Of a DNA stretch of 64,000 bases, positions 1-18,700 are shown in pieces (within the stretch, counting starts at the first letter, position 1; each line of letters opens with the position of its first letter). The DNA comes from Oasisia sp. SBJ-2009 (Eukaryota; Annelida; Polychaeta; Sabellida; Siboglinidae), in assembly GCA_964017155.1 (NCBI GenBank), contig OZ024863.1, forward strand, positions 47,202,864-47,266,863, given 5' to 3'. Under the pieces are notes generated by a model that made no database searches, was not told where the DNA came from, and was given only the letters and a program-made list of their open reading frames with translations. The translations under genes were made by a program, and so were the position numbers.

Positions 1-421
1 GCAATATATCCCATTGCTCTCGGTCAAATATGATTTTAAATTAACTAAATTTACCTATTCACACCATCTTCACTCGTACGCTTACGAACTTAGAAATGCA
101 TTCATCTCAAGCTGACAGTACGATACTATCTACATGTGTGTATTAACTGAATAAAAATCTAAATAGCAATAAATGACCTTAGTGTGTTTACATTAGTCAA
201 TCTGAATCCATTCCATAGGAAACCTACACAAACGTTTTCTATTAGCCAGCATATTTCCTTTACATCGCTTCTTAACTCTTACCTTGTGAGGCACACCCCA
301 ACTAGCCAATGTTCAATGCAAATAAGTTAGAGTATATATTATGATTGTTAGATGACATGGGATCATTAACCACCCACGTTTTTTTTTTTATAAATAGAAC
401 GAAGTTGGAACAGTTTAAAGC

Positions 422-815
422 TGTATCTACCTTGGCAGATCCACAAACGACCAAAAAATCGTTGATCACAAACTAAACAGCAGAGTGGAGAAAGCGTCAG
501 CAGCCATCAAATTGTATACCAACAAGAAATTTACGTTAAACCATGATATTAAAATGTTCTTTCTGAAATGCAGAAGTTCCACCAATCTTGCTTTATCGAA
601 TGCGAGTCGTGGCAACTAAACACAAGCAAAACATCTACACTAGTGTTGCCTTCGACACTCACTAATCGCTCGTGCGATGACGTGGAGTGGCCGTGTGACG
701 AATCAAGAGGTACATTACAGAACAGGACAACCTCTGGCATCACTAACTATGTGCAGAAGACGTATGAGCAGATTCGACCATGTAACGAGGACCCACCTGT
801 TGGACCTCTCTAACA
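422..815 (+). repeat. Degenerate LINE reverse transcriptase relic
   Basis: A decayed non-LTR retrotransposon reverse-transcriptase tail. Reading from 422 gives a YLGRSTNDQKIVDHKLNSRV stretch followed by EKASAAIKLY, which resembles the YLGS...N..I..E...RI.KAS.A...LY block found C-terminal to the catalytic core in many LINEs. The frame stops near 617. The motif ECESWQL, the relic of the usual LLYGCESW, appears in the neighbouring frame at about 600-625, so at least one frameshift is present. After about 700 no LINE similarity can be recognised. It is not a functional gene. Confidence 0.6.
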
Positions 816-1309
816 AGCACTGTAACAAACTCTAGCTGGACACAGGAGGCTACGATTGAGAATTAATTGGCGCCAGACACAAGACCGCAACCTATAGCTC
901 TAGCTGGTCAAGAGAAGAAAAACGACGTCAGGGTGTCACTGAAACGAGATTTGGGAGGGTTACTTTGTCTGCCTAGGTGCAGGAGCCAGTAAGAGGATTT
1001 GTAAATAAAAAAATCAATAATCCAACAATAATTGGATAGGTCAGTGCCCTTATCCAAAACAAATTACAATATTAAACTACAGTAGGAGGTTCAGAACAAG
1101 GCCGACATGTGTATGATCTTGTACTAGAATTATGCCAAACACATCAAAACTTTTAATTGTAATTAATTTCAAATACATCAGTTGAACGATGATTCGTATC
1201 CTAAAAAAACGTGCAAAGAGTATCCCACTGACTCAAAAAGAAACTACATCTCACTCATTCACTCACCCACCCATTCACTCACCCGTGAACTCAACCTGTA
1301 ACCAAAGGT

Positions 1310-1880
1310 AGTCAGGGTGCCACGGTGGACGATTGCACGCTTTCCATCTTTCTAGGTCTTCTACTTCCCGTGTCAGGGACACGAGGGTGTGGCCTGTCCA
1401 GTTCTTTCTGTTTTCTTATCAGGAATGTATCTATGGCCTCTGTGTCTTTTGGCCTCTACTCTTCCCTAAAGGAGAGCTTGCGGCGTTCCGTTCCTCGTAC
1501 TAGGCAATCCCCGCGTAGACATATGGCCTAGCTGACACAGACAGAGGTCTTCTGCTCTGTGTAGGAGATGCGCAGTAGCCTGCTTTAGTATTTCACTTCA
1601 AATACCTGAATCCTTCTTTCTGTTATACCGTCAGGGTCCAGCAATCCCATTCCTATTGGAATACGGAGACCACGGGCGCCCCATCCAACTTGACTTTTAC
1701 AGGAAGGCTGATGGTGTTGCTCCTGCAGAAGGTGTCTAGTCGAGTCATTGCTGATGATATTAGGGCAAGTTTTGTTTATATCTCTTTGGGTGACATGCCA
1801 TCTTAGCTGAGTTTTGTGCCCCGATTTGTTAAAGTCGTTCACCTCTTCTAGTCTCTGTCCATTCATCGTGATGTTGGTTG
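1310..1880 (-). repeat. Degenerate LINE reverse transcriptase relic, antisense
   Basis: On the minus strand this region reads MNGQRLEEVNDF near 1866, the equivalent of the INGQ.LEEV.SFKYLG motif of LINE reverse transcriptases, and then TERRIQVFE near 1600, the equivalent of T.KRIQAFE. Farther along, pieces such as GRVEAKRHRG resemble the arginine- and glycine-rich tail seen after the reverse transcriptase. The pieces lie in different frames with stops between them. The element is therefore long dead and is 5'-truncated or internally deleted. Confidence 0.55.
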
Positions 1881-2898
1881 ATCAGTGCTGTCTTGTTTGA
1901 GCTGTTATCAAGGATCTTGTTTTTTTACTTATATCCATTCCGTACAACCATGTTGCCGTTTCTAATTGTCTAGTGTGAAGACCTAAAGTTCTGCCTCCAA
2001 TATTAAAAGCTGATGTCATGTTCGCGAAACGTAGGAACTAAGTTGCATAGAGATCTTCCTCACAGGGATATGTAGAAGTCATTTAATGCCTCTTACATCA
2101 CTTTCTCTGTGTGTATATTGAACAGAACAAGGAACAACAGACAGCCATGGCAAACTCATTTTTAAGAAGTCTCCAGTGTTGCAACGTGTGAACTCATGGG
2201 AACTGCGTTCTTAGTGTGTTCATACTTTAATAATAAGATTGTTGCCAAAATTGAAGCTTCTCGTCATTTTTGATAAGCCCTCAAACCACACACATACTCT
2301 AAAATGTAAAAGATCCAGTCGGTATATGACTATTATATTGCGGCATAGGCGTGATCCTTGTCAAAAATGCTTTGCCTGTGTAATTGTTTGAGGTAGCGTG
2401 TTCTTGGTTGTGTCTCAAATCAAGTGCTGATACCTGGTGGAAATCGGGCGCAATACGTGGATTCCCCTGGCGGATAAATATATAACTGACGAATTTATCT
2501 ACCCTCGAAACTATAATAAATTATTGGATTTTGTCACTGATGCTAGCTGTGATTATTAGTTATTGCATTAACTGCTTGCATTGTTTTAAAATTCGCATAC
2601 CATGCAATGTGAAATATTTACTTTCTTCACAATATACACATAAGTTAAAGGCTACAGTTGGATCAAAACAACACTGACCTATTTTGCCTGCTCATTACAC
2701 CGAAGGAGACTTGGCAAAACTAAAGATGACAGACAGGTAGATCACCAATATGTGTCTTGATGAGAACATTTAGACAGCTTATATGTTTGACATACAATGG
2801 AAACACGTTAGATCCTAATTACATTTAAATGCATGGACCCATCAGTTGAAAGGCAAAAGTTTACGACGTCGCCGAGTCGAACAAAATGTACATCTAAA
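1881..2898. other. Intergenic, no gene recognised
   Basis: AT-rich sequence in which no exon, RNA gene or repeat family can be supported. The missing first coding exon of BSDC1 could lie here or left of the window, but no ATG followed by a donor of the required phase was convincing. Confidence 0.5.
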
Positions 2899-2983
2899 TG
2901 ACGTCAGCGATGTGTCCCGTTCAGAATATTATAACAATGATAATTGAATTATAATAATATAAGACGGCTTAAATGTGACGTCA
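2899..2983. promoter_or_regulatory. Pair of palindromic CRE motifs upstream of BSDC1
   Basis: Two perfect TGACGTCA cyclic-AMP response elements, the binding site of CREB/ATF bZIP factors, occur at 2899-2906 and 2976-2983, 77 bp apart. A related ACGACGTCG lies just upstream near 2863. They sit about 0.6 kb before the first recognised BSDC1 exon, so they may belong to the BSDC1 promoter. The motifs are seen directly; the promoter assignment is inferred. Confidence 0.4.
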
Positions 2984-3580
2984 TATAGAACATTAGGATA
3001 TCAACATAATGTGTAAATGTAATCTTGCTGAATCAGTATAATACAAGGTATACACTAAGTCTAAGATCTACTTAATTAATTTAGATTTTAGTAAAATATC
3101 TATCTGTTCTGTATGATTGCTTGCATTGTTTTATAAATGTGTTTACACATGCACAGTAAAATAAAATCAACGAAATTTTTTTTGTCTAGCAATGCCAAGG
3201 CAATTAGGGTTTGACTTTTAAAGAAATCCATGAGTCCAGGTCTCCTTGTTCCATCTACGGACTTCCTAAATGTCCATCATCCATGTGACTCAGTCTCAAG
3301 ACTATACATTTTAAGAGACGATAAACCCACTATTAAAGTGGCTGATGTTAATAATCTATCAACGTACATGTATATGCTGACTTCTGGTATTGTCTTCAGT
3401 CTATAACAAATGATTGTACTCACATCTGCTGGTTTGAAAATACTTGTAAGCATAACGCATCTCTCTTGGATCTGGTATGGGTACAACCATTTCTAGAGCT
3501 GGACAGAAGTGTTCACATAAAAACAGTGTCACACAGTGGTTGTGACTACTGACAACTGGTGATTTGAATTTGTGTTTCAG

Positions 3581-9759
<6,179 letters not shown>

Positions 9760-12323
9760 GACGGAGTGGGACAATGCTGGGAGAAAGGATCCAAGAGCAC
9801 ACGGGAAACAGTCGCAGTTTGCACAAACACAACTACTGAACTTAGCAAAACATATACAGGGTTTATCAAAGGTTGGATGATGAGTTGAAAGGTAAATGGT
9901 GTTTGCAGTGTAATGTATATATATATATAAACTAATATAGTTAACCAAAGACATCGACATGGTAAATCATTCCTACTGTGATGCAAGCCACGGGGGTTAA
10001 ACTACGACCCCTGACCTACGACCCCTGACCTTTCTGTTGCAAACCAGCACAAGCTATATTTCTATGTGGTTACATAAATACTGGACACCATAATACAATA
10101 ACCGACCTGTCAGTGCAGCAATATCAGTGTTTGAATTTAGCCAAGTTTAATGATGGATGATATATGGCGTGTTTCTTTAAAAACAAAACAAAAATAGAAC
10201 AACCAGTCTGTCTTTGTTCCAATTGCAGTATATAAATAATCGAAACAATTAACTGGCTAACTTATATTAGTATTTTAATGTTGCAGTCAGTTGGCTTGTA
10301 TATTGAGATGATAGAAATCAAGACAGGGATTGTACTGTAAATGTGTGTGTACATCCATCTTGACAAAGTGATGCTTCCTTATATCTGGGTGTATGACATG
10401 TGCTTAGTGGTGGAGGTTGATCAAGTGGTGGATTGCTATTTCTCATGGGAACATTACCTGCAGATGACAGAGGTAGAAATGAAATCATTTGTGTGTCTGC
10501 ATATACTACTATGTAGTATTTCTTATTGCCACACAGTAACTTAAAAGACAAGTCTTGCTGGTGGAGAATGCTGTAGAGTTTGTTGTATATGGTGTTTTCT
10601 TTTTGCTGTGTACTTGTGACTTAAAATGAACTTGTAAAGTTTCCACATTGGTATAGTCTGGGTCAGGGAGCTGAAGTAACAGCCGCTCAGTCAGACTTCC
10701 ATGCTGACATAACCAGATTGTGCTGATAGTTTCAGCAATATCTTGTCGTATCAGCCTGAAACAGTTACGTTGAATTGAACAAAGTTATACTGTCAGATAT
10801 CCACTACTCTGTAGTGTGAGTAATCATTCCAATTTGGCATCACACTGTCCCTGTCTAATCACCATTGTCACTGTGACAATGTATAATTACTGTTTTATAC
10901 CTGAAAGGCTGATCTTTCTAGTTGTAACATTTAAATAAAACATTAAAATAATTGCTGGCAACAATATGCACGGGCTAACTGTACACTTACAAACGTATAG
11001 TTATAGTAGATGTACATAAAAACAAGGGAAAACATTTTCTTTCTCAAAAGCACAACCTTAAAAAATTAATGTGGTGCCATTTACAATGTTAAGTGTTGAA
11101 ATGAAGAATGAAATAAAAATCTCAAAGACAAATTATTCCTTGTCCTGTGTCCTTAATTGGCCAACACTGATAGTTGGTTGCATATGTACGAACATAATAT
11201 TATAAATTGATAACTGCAAACATCTAAGTTGTGGGAACATGTCTGCCATAGGAAGTAGACTTTACCAACTTAATTTCACTACTGGTATAATTATACATAT
11301 ATGTATATATCATACAGTTGACAATTGTTTGCTATAAATGCACATTACAGACATTCTGGATCACAGACTGGATATGTTATTTTGCATAGCGAATGATGGA
11401 TACTTACAACACATTGACACAGAGTCCAAATTTAATTAATTTTATTACTTGTACCTGTAAGCTAAAATTATTGCAGTGATATAAAAACTACAAACTGTCT
11501 AAAGTATAATAATGCAACACTGCTGGTTATCCCCCAGTTATGCAATGTAATAAATATTATCGCTATTAAAACAATTCTACAGTATTTGTATTGCAAACTC
11601 AAATGATTACAATTACCATTGTCATTCATCTCACATAAGTATATTGATTATCTGTACATGCACATATCAGAATAAAAAGACCCATATCTGTGTTGTACTA
11701 ATAACTAAAAGTTTTGCACTGTACAACAGTATTGCTAATATTATCATAATAATGATAATACATGCTGTGTAATTATCTCAAAAATAGTATACATAAATAT
11801 TATTTTTGTATTTCTGTAAAGCAGTATATAAACATGCAGCAGAAATGGCAATCCATGTATAACAGTCATGAATGCATGAAGTGAACTCATGAGCAACATA
11901 TAAGTAATATTTACAACAGTAATTACGAACAACACACTAGCAAAGAAAAGTCACAAGCGACGTACTGTCATACACACAGTAAATGTGGACAACCCACATC
12001 ATAAAGTCGCAAACAAGGCACAATTACAAAAATATAGATTCTTCACAAATAGCAGTGTATAAATGTCATAGCAGAACCAGTGTAAAAAGGTATTCTCGCA
12101 CATTCATATCTGACAAACGGAATCCACATTTACAGCATCGAATACATGAAATACTGAAGCACATCTGTCAAGATAAACAGATAAGTAATGTAGAGTACAC
12201 GATCTCACACGCTGCCTAAATGCAAATAGAGTAATACCAAACCACAAACAATGGAAGCACCTATCAATCATCCCACTTGTATACCTTATTTCTAAACTTG
12301 ACCAAAGACGTGTTGGACGATCA
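9760..12323. other. Convergent intergenic region and 3' UTRs (BSDC1/XKR)
   Basis: No further coding exon was recognised between the stop codons of BSDC1 (+) and the XKR gene (-). AATAAA-type poly(A) signals on the plus strand near 10,933 and 11,110 could end the BSDC1 transcript. A duplicated segment at about 10,001-10,035 contains two ACCCCTGACCT copies. The rest is AT-rich without visible structure. Confidence 0.55.
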
Positions 12324-15300
12324 CTAACGGCAGCTACTACTGTCGCTGACCAGTCCATTATCTGCACTTGACCCCTGTCCATTCGACACCACTTTCCCGC
12401 GCTGTATACTCGGACAGGGCGACACGAATCTGTCCCCGCTGTTAACCCGCCGGTCAGTGCGTGTGTACACCATGATGTCTCTGAACAGATCCTGCAGGTC
12501 ATACTTGATATTAGACCGACTCTGTGACGTACTTGGAACTGGTGCACTTTCGTCTGTCACCCGATCAGTGCTGCTACCTGGTGGCAGCGAACTACTGGAG
12601 GTCGTCGTTGCTGTTGGTGGTGGAGTGAGGTCGATGCCAGTGGTGGCGAGAGAGGGACACCGACTCATGCAGGCGCTGGCGTCCACACTGTAGTGCTGGT
12701 AGTTGCTGACAGCATCCAGATCGAGGCTACAGTCGATGTACACGTTCCTCTCGTCGTAACTGTCGTCCACTCGACCCCGGATTGGAGACAGATGAGACGG
12801 TGTCGCCACCTCGCGGAACTCAACATCTAGTAACGCTTCGCTCGGCTGCTTCAGCAGCGATCGCCGTGACAACTGCCTGGCGCTACTGTGAGTGGTCATT
12901 GGACGCAGCTGTGTACAAGGGTTCGTGTCAGTGGTGACATTGGTAAGGGGTGATGTCAAACTGTCGGTGGTGTTCCCGCATGTTTTAATGCATAAGGGGA
13001 AGGCATCGAACTTAATAATTTGCATTAAAACATGCGGCATCGAACATAATGATATGTATGTACAAATTTAGCATCACACAATATAGGAGCCTGACCATTT
13101 TATGATGATAGTTTCTGAAAAGCATTGTATAACCAATAATAATAATTTATTAAAAAACAAACGTGATAAAACAATTAAAACATAATATAAAATAAAAGAT
13201 TATAACCGTGTGACATTTCAATGATAATCTGGTCAAGCAAATTTACTGCAACCTGTCGATAAATCTGTGATGTCAAAGCTACTAGGCATATAAATAAATA
13301 CAATAGTGTGCAGTGTTACAGAAGTACATTTGATGTTACAGTCATAATGCAGATGATGGTCAAAACAATAGGGGTCACTTGCCTGGTCTGTCGTGGCCAT
13401 CTGGCCACAGTACTTGACCGGCTCTCTTCTGGCAACCTCTTTTCGCTGCCAGTAGATGGGTCCATGAGGATGGCAGAACCGGTAGTAGATGAGCATGCAG
13501 CAGACTCCTACAGCAGACAACACACACCAGGTGTCAGACATGAAAAAGTAAAAAAATTATAACAAAATTACTACATTTGCATGAGGAAAATTGTGATTTG
13601 TGAGGGTATGTGCACTCAATCAAATTACGCTATTTGTAAAGTGGGTAGTTAATTATGTATTTGAGAACCAAGTACTGTTCATAGGTTGCCAATCAGTTGA
13701 CTCTCGATTTATTTATGATTCATCTTCACAGTGAAGACCCGGATGATATTTTGCAAGTTATGTTGTGAAAGGCAAATATAATTTGTTTGTGAAAATTAGC
13801 AATGGACACAATCTGCATAAATTTACATAAGTTTAATGGATCATTGCAAGTCAAAAAATTATAATTTGTTACCTGTGAAGTGATTGTTGCCTAAAAATGT
13901 ATCACGCAATATTGTTGAATATGTCTACTTGATAACAGTGTTCTGTTCTGTCTGTGTTATTGCTTGGAGCCCACATCTCTACAGTTGTACAATTTTAATA
14001 AACATGAGGCAAAACGTCTACATACAGCACTACACATTGCATAACGACTGACCTATAAGGAACGTGGTGGACGTTACGGGAATGACACTGGCATCATACC
14101 AGGCGCCTGGTACCCTGTAGCAATACCACACAGCCACGAGAGCAGTGTTCTCGGCCAGCATGAGTGAGTAGAAGGCGAGCGCCCGCCAGCGTGTGCTGCC
14201 CTCTTTCAGGTTGAAGAAACTGAAGCAGTAGATTATTCCGACGACGCTGACAAACAGCGTGCGCTCACACCGACTCGTGCCAAAGTCTGTCTTCTGTAGG
14301 GTCACCCAAATGGTCATCAACAGCCAGTGACCAGCTACAACAGATTGTACTGATAGCTAATTGTTTTAGCTACGCACGATTATAGCTAAACAGAGGTCCA
14401 TTATTTAACAACCAAACAATGTTTACAGTGCATTTTATCTAAGTTAACATTTTTTATTTGTTCTAACAATTGCAAAATGTATACCAGCTGTTATTACAAG
14501 AACTGAATACATAAAAACTGCTACCACAGGCTGGGGGAGATTGTTGGCAAGGCTACAGAATTTCCAGTTGCACCACTGTCATATGGAAAACTGAGGTACC
14601 ATCTGCATAATTATTAAATTAAGTGGTTAAGGTTGTTTTTGGGGTCTAATCTTGTTTGGATCCAGATTGTAAATATGGCATATCTACTTCAAGTGGTATT
14701 GATATAGAATGACTCCACATGATACCAGGTTTGGTGACCCTGAATATGAATATTTCAGCATTGAATTTGAGTTATACACCTTGGTGTTTATAATAATAAG
14801 AACATTTATAAAGCGCTATAAATATAGAAATATCCATTCAGAGGCGCTGTACATGAGTATATATACATGTGTCGTAGAATTATAATATTAAGTTTGTTAA
14901 GGTAAATAAAATAACAAAAATATGTATAAAAAATAATAGTAATAAACAATAAAATATATAAGTTAGCTAAAGATAATTATTAAAATAAATGGCATATTGA
15001 TAATAAAATAATGAGTATGACATTTTGTAAAATTAATGTAAAACATGTAAAAGATAATAAATAGATAAAAATAAAATACAAATTAAATAAACTGACAAGT
15101 GTCTTGTCTTTATTAGCGTGTTATGTGGCCGTGTACGTACCCAGACACAGCAGGACCCAGGCAGAGAACGTGGCTGTGAAGACGACGATGGCGACGACAC
15201 GTGACGCGACAATGCTGACGTGCCAGACGGTCTGCAGCACGAGGCCAGGCCAGTACACGTGGTAGTCGTCGCAGTAGGCGTGGCGCAGGGCATGGCTGTA

Positions 15301-17911
15301 GGCAGCCACGGCCCCTCCGATCGCAACCAGAGACACGCACGCTGACGTCACTGCAACACATCACACCAAGACGTCTGAGCTCGTTTAACGAGATCATCAT
15401 CTACAGCAACATGCTTCTGTGCAGATGGAAAATGGGTGAGGTAGGTAAGGAAATACATCAAGATCCAACAGTGTGTCCCTATCCATGTATCCAGCCTTCT
15501 AAGACAGACATATTCACACTTCTAACAGTTACTTCGTAATTTCCAAGCTTATAATTTTGTTGGCCTTGACAATTACAAATAACCAATAACATTTCAGTCA
15601 TGTACGTTCAACCATTACAGTGGACCCTCAGTATTAAGGTCACCCCGCGAATTGGATAAGTGTCCTGAATAGCAAGGTGACCTTATTAGTGGGACTGACT
15701 AGTTTCCTATACATTTCTGTATGTGGAACTAATCTAGAATGGCTAGTGCCCTTTTTTATGGGCCACAGTGGACGGTAAACAGGGAAGTTGGCTGGGAAAA
15801 AAATTGAGGTATTTTTATACAACTACTACAATGACTAAAAGAGAGTCAAGACCTGTGAGCCAGCCAGCCATCTGACTACACATGATGATGTAGAGTTGCA
15901 GCGTGAGTTGAGGCGCTGACTCAAGAAACGCCTCAAACAGTCGCAGGATGCACAAGTCATTCTGTTGGTAGAAGTAGTTGTCTATGTTCTCTGTCGTCGT
16001 GTCGTAGCGAGCCTGCATACCTGCGACCAGCACCAGTAGATACCTGCACAAAGACACACAGCTTTATCTAGAGACTCGTTCAGGTTCACCCGTCATTTGA
16101 TGAATAAAGTTCATTCTGGATGACGAGTACAAATTAGAGCGAACAGGTAAATGGATGGAAAGAAATTGTTAGATGTAAAAAAATTATTTGAACTACCAGG
16201 TATATGTTGTCAGCTATGAGTTAAAATTGGGTGCATGCAATACTATGCACAGATTATTGTGTATTTCTGGGTATATATAAATGTGTGGATGCGTGTGTCT
16301 ACCAGGCTATTTTTGTACTTGCAAAATCTGCATCCTGTATATAGGCCTGCAAATACACGTCTTCCTCTGTCTGCATCACACCAGGCTCTACCCACTTGGT
16401 AGTGTGTGGTAGATACTTACGTGTAATAAGTAATACACTAATGTATACGTGCATGGAAAGATAAACATGCAACATTCCACAAACACCAAGCAATTATTCA
16501 TTCAATTAAATTAAGAAGTTACAGAATACTGCTATCCTCAATTATGTTGCTTTTCATTCACATATAAAAAAATTATTTTATTAATGTGCACATATTGATA
16601 CATAATTAATCATTAAATATAAAAAAGATCATTCAACAAACAAAAGAACATAATACATAACTTTTTTTAGTTAATCCTAGACTTTACACAAGTAAAAGGC
16701 ATTCAGGAAAATGGATGCCCAAGGCAGAAGTAAATTTGTTTTTACATGTTGACTGATTATTAAATTAAAACTCTTTCAATGATTTGCTGACTTGCCAGTA
16801 GTCTACACCGAGATCATACTGAAAAGAAGGCAAATGTACAGTTAACTAGCTATAACACAAATATGTCAGGTGTCTTGCTGCGAACCTTTCAATAGGTTGG
16901 AGCAGGAAGACATGGACGAACCAGTGTCGACAGCCAGTCGACTTGCCATCCCTGGAGTACCACCGACTACTGAACAGTTGGATAACAACCGACGACACAA
17001 CAACACAGCCCAGGGCCAGGCTGCCAAATGTGTACTCGCCATCTTCCATGTATTTTATGCCAACAAGGATATCTGAAGCATTAAGAACAGTGACAAATCA
17101 AAATTGTGATGATTTCATGTGGATATACAACTTATCCTAAAATGAATGTTTGTTTTTGGTGTGGTCCTAACTTATATTGTTATAACCTGCTAAAACAACC
17201 ACATTCACTGTATTGGCTTATGGACTTTATGTCCAAAGTCACATGTCCTATTTTTTTAAATATGTATGTTATTCTTGCATTTATTATTTAAGTGTAATCA
17301 TAGATCAATGACTGCTAGTGGATATACCCACTCATGTTGCCACATTTTGTGGAACATTTCAAGTCATTTGCACGTTTCAAACATTACTTATCTTTTATGC
17401 ACCATATCATCCACAATGTTTGGGACATAAGCAACTTGAAACATAACGTCTATAACTCAATGTATTCACACCATGCATTGACATTGTGAGTCAATCATGA
17501 TCAACTCAAGCAGGCCAAGGGCCAGGCTAAGTCAGTAAATTCATGTCAGAACTTTAAAGCCGCTGTGGTTCGGTATAACTTAAGTCTTAACATTAAACAT
17601 TTGTTTACATGGTATGTGTATTCCATATATTTATTTAACTATTTCCTGCCCTGATTAAAGACACAAACTGGTTGCATTTGGCAGGACAGGACGGATTTGG
17701 AAGTTTGTTTACCTGTGACAGTATCTAACACATATGTCATAAGCGAGACAATGACAAGAATTAGATCTCTTCCACTGAAATTCTTCTTGGAGTCGGCAAG
17801 CCACTGCTTATTGGTTGTCCCCTGCTTTAACGGAGTTGAGGAAAAGTCACACTGATCCCCATATTTTCCTCCTCTTTTATTATCAGAAGCCACCTTTTCT
17901 CCCGCTCCCAT
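12324..17911 (-). CDS. XK-related membrane protein (XKR4/6/7-type)
   Basis: Seven exons in order: 17713-17911, 16886-17072, 15853-16043, 15141-15350, 14053-14334, 13383-13507 and 12324-12908. They give an unbroken frame of 592 residues, in the range of XKR4, XKR6 and XKR7. XK-family members are multi-pass membrane proteins; several are caspase-activated phospholipid scramblases. Family signatures include VLDTVTDILVGIKY, FEAFLESAPQLTLQLYII (the highly conserved LESAPQL motif), GHWLLMTIWVTL, VGIIYCFSFFNLKEG, AENTALVAVWY and YYRFCHPHGP. The last exon is a Ser/Thr/Pro-rich cytoplasmic tail containing YDLQDLFRDIM. Its joining to exon 6 uses a GC donor (CAG|GCAAGT) and is the least certain junction; the alternative is a readthrough stop at 13,233. 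The start is the first ATG of the exon 1 frame. The gene is divergent from DCAF15. Confidence 0.9.
14785..14860. repeat. Dispersed AT-rich repeat with a TTTATAAAGCGC core
   Basis: An ATAATAATAAG lead is followed by ATTTATAAAGCGCTATAAAT and GGCGCTGTACA. The same order of motifs occurs at about 42,490 and 45,763, which points to an interspersed, probably non-autonomous, element family. It lies in intron 4 of the XKR gene. Confidence 0.5.
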
Positions 17912-18700
17912 TTTGAAAGATTGGTCACGTGACCGCTACTCTGCCGAAGTTGACACTTCTGCGGTGTCGTCATCTCAACAGTAGCCGACATCCTTGTTGC
18001 TCTGATTCACCGCTAAGCGCTGTAGTAACAAGAAAACGGATACATGATCGTCTTAGCGTGCCTCTCCACGACTTATGGATTGAATATTCAATATTTGCAC
18101 GCTGAATGCGACAGTATTAGTGCAATTGTCAAGAGCAATGCTAATCAGCAATAACATTATGAAATTGAATAAATATTATTCTCCATAACCAATTACTTTT
18201 CCATTATATGGCAAAAACTACACCGAATTTTGCAATATTCATAATTAAAACAACTGTACAGCATCCCATCCGGAGACGGTCATATGGTGTATACCTTATG
18301 TCTATGAACAAAACAAGATGCACAGTGTTTGCATACATATTAAATAAAAAATATGTATTTTAAAGACAAATCATTACAAATTATATACCATATACGAATA
18401 CGAATACGAATACGAATATATTTATTTCAGGTAAAAACCCATATACAATTGGTACATATATATCACCACATATCAAAATATAATATAATCACACAATTTG
18501 CTACAAATCTAAGATCATGTCATGTCGGTGGTTTGCATCAACTATCGAAAGTCATTATGTTGCAACTGACAACAACAAACTTACGAAATTGTTATTTTAT
18601 GGGAGTACACTTGGGACACACGACCCTGGGAGCGATGCCACCAAAATGAAACGAATATCAGGTTTTATCACCAGGTGGCACTGGCGTTCGTCAAGGAAAC
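17912..18700. promoter_or_regulatory. Divergent promoter region of XKR and DCAF15
   Basis: A 789-bp interval separates the XKR start codon (17,911, minus) from the proposed DCAF15 start codon (18,701, plus). It contains a palindromic E-box at 17,923-17,934. The DCAF15 start lies in AAACATGGCGGAA, a sequence resembling the YY1 site often found at animal start codons. No TATA box at a convincing distance was identified. Confidence 0.5.
17923..17934. promoter_or_regulatory. GGTCACGTGACC palindrome (E-box / CLEAR-like)
   Basis: A perfect 12-bp palindrome containing GTCACGTGAC, the sequence bound by USF and MiT/TFE-type bHLH-zip factors. It starts 12 bp upstream of the XKR start codon, in the 5' UTR or core promoter of that gene. 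Binding is inferred from the motif only. Confidence 0.5.

Noticed and set aside
16770..16830. Minus-strand segment YDLGVDYWQV as an extra XKR exon
   Set aside because: It lacks a usable donor. Direct joining of 16,886 to 16,043 restores the family sequence and phase exactly.
18353..18649. Plus-strand frame (RIRIRIRIY) upstream of DCAF15
   Set aside because: It comes from a short ATACGA repeat in AT-rich DNA, without splice or family support.
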